From: Dehalococcoidales bacterium
GTDB taxonomy: Bacteria; Chloroflexota; Dehalococcoidia; Dehalococcoidales; Fen-1064
Assembly: GCA_028713395.1 (NCBI GenBank)
Contig: JAQTOJ010000123.1
Coordinates: 1 to 6,109, forward strand
Length of the DNA stretch: 6,109 nucleotides
Direction of reading: 5' to 3'
The position numbers and the translations under genes were made by a program. The notes beneath the pieces are model-generated. The model did not search any database. It had not been told where the DNA came from and saw only the letters and a list, made by a program, of their open reading frames with translations. The stretch's first letter is position 1; every line of letters begins with the position of its first letter. Shown here piece after piece: positions 6,104-6,109 of this stretch.

Positions 6104-6109
6104 TCAGGA

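Noticed and set aside
6071..6109. Possible gene start at ATG 6071, open to the right edge.
   Set aside because: There is no Shine-Dalgarno sequence before it, only 13 codons are visible, and they run straight through the inverted repeat at 6082-6103.

Overview
This window carries the core of a bacterial Wood-Ljungdahl (reductive acetyl-CoA) gene cluster. Four genes lie head to tail on the + strand: the C-terminal two thirds of a Ni-Fe carbon monoxide dehydrogenase (acsA/cooS type, cut by the left edge), a complete acetyl-CoA synthase (acsB), the large subunit of the corrinoid iron-sulfur protein (acsC), and the methyltetrahydrofolate:corrinoid methyltransferase (acsE). Metal-ligand or catalytic motifs can be read in all four, and none shows a frameshift or internal stop.

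Layout: CODH 2-1309 (partial); spacer 1310-1397; acsB 1398-3605; spacer 3606-3700; acsC 3701-5047; a 10-nt gap; acsE 5058-5930; then 179 nt of non-coding DNA to the right edge. The two larger spacers contain the same kind of short-period element: heptamers CTGANNN on the acsB/acsC-proximal side and inverted TCAG-type heptamers on the distal side, together able to form an imperfect stem-loop. The tail after acsE holds a strong AT-rich hairpin (likely terminator), a 12-bp palindrome and a GC-rich inverted repeat at the extreme right edge.

How the genes work together: AcsE moves the methyl group of methyl-tetrahydrofolate onto the cobalamin of the corrinoid protein (AcsC plus its partner AcsD). 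CODH reduces CO2 to CO. AcsB condenses the methyl group, CO and CoA to acetyl-CoA at its nickel-containing A-cluster. The pathway runs in reverse in acetate or acetyl-CoA oxidisers, and the sequence does not give the direction. AcsD, the accessory nickel-insertion ATPase CooC and the folate-branch genes are not visible here.

The host is a strict anaerobe and a bacterium rather than an archaeon: AcsB keeps the roughly 310-residue N-terminal CODH-binding domain that archaeal CdhC lacks, and the methyltransferase is the folate-type AcsE. Base composition is moderate, by eye a little above 50% G+C. An uncultured Chloroflexota (Dehalococcoidia-like) or Firmicutes-like acetogen would fit, but this is a weak guess.

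I found no previously undescribed system. The points most worth a second look are the paired heptamer elements, an unusual Cys directly after the Cys-Gly-Cys nickel motif of AcsB, an apparent insertion near the C-terminus of AcsE, and the absence of acsD between acsC and acsE.
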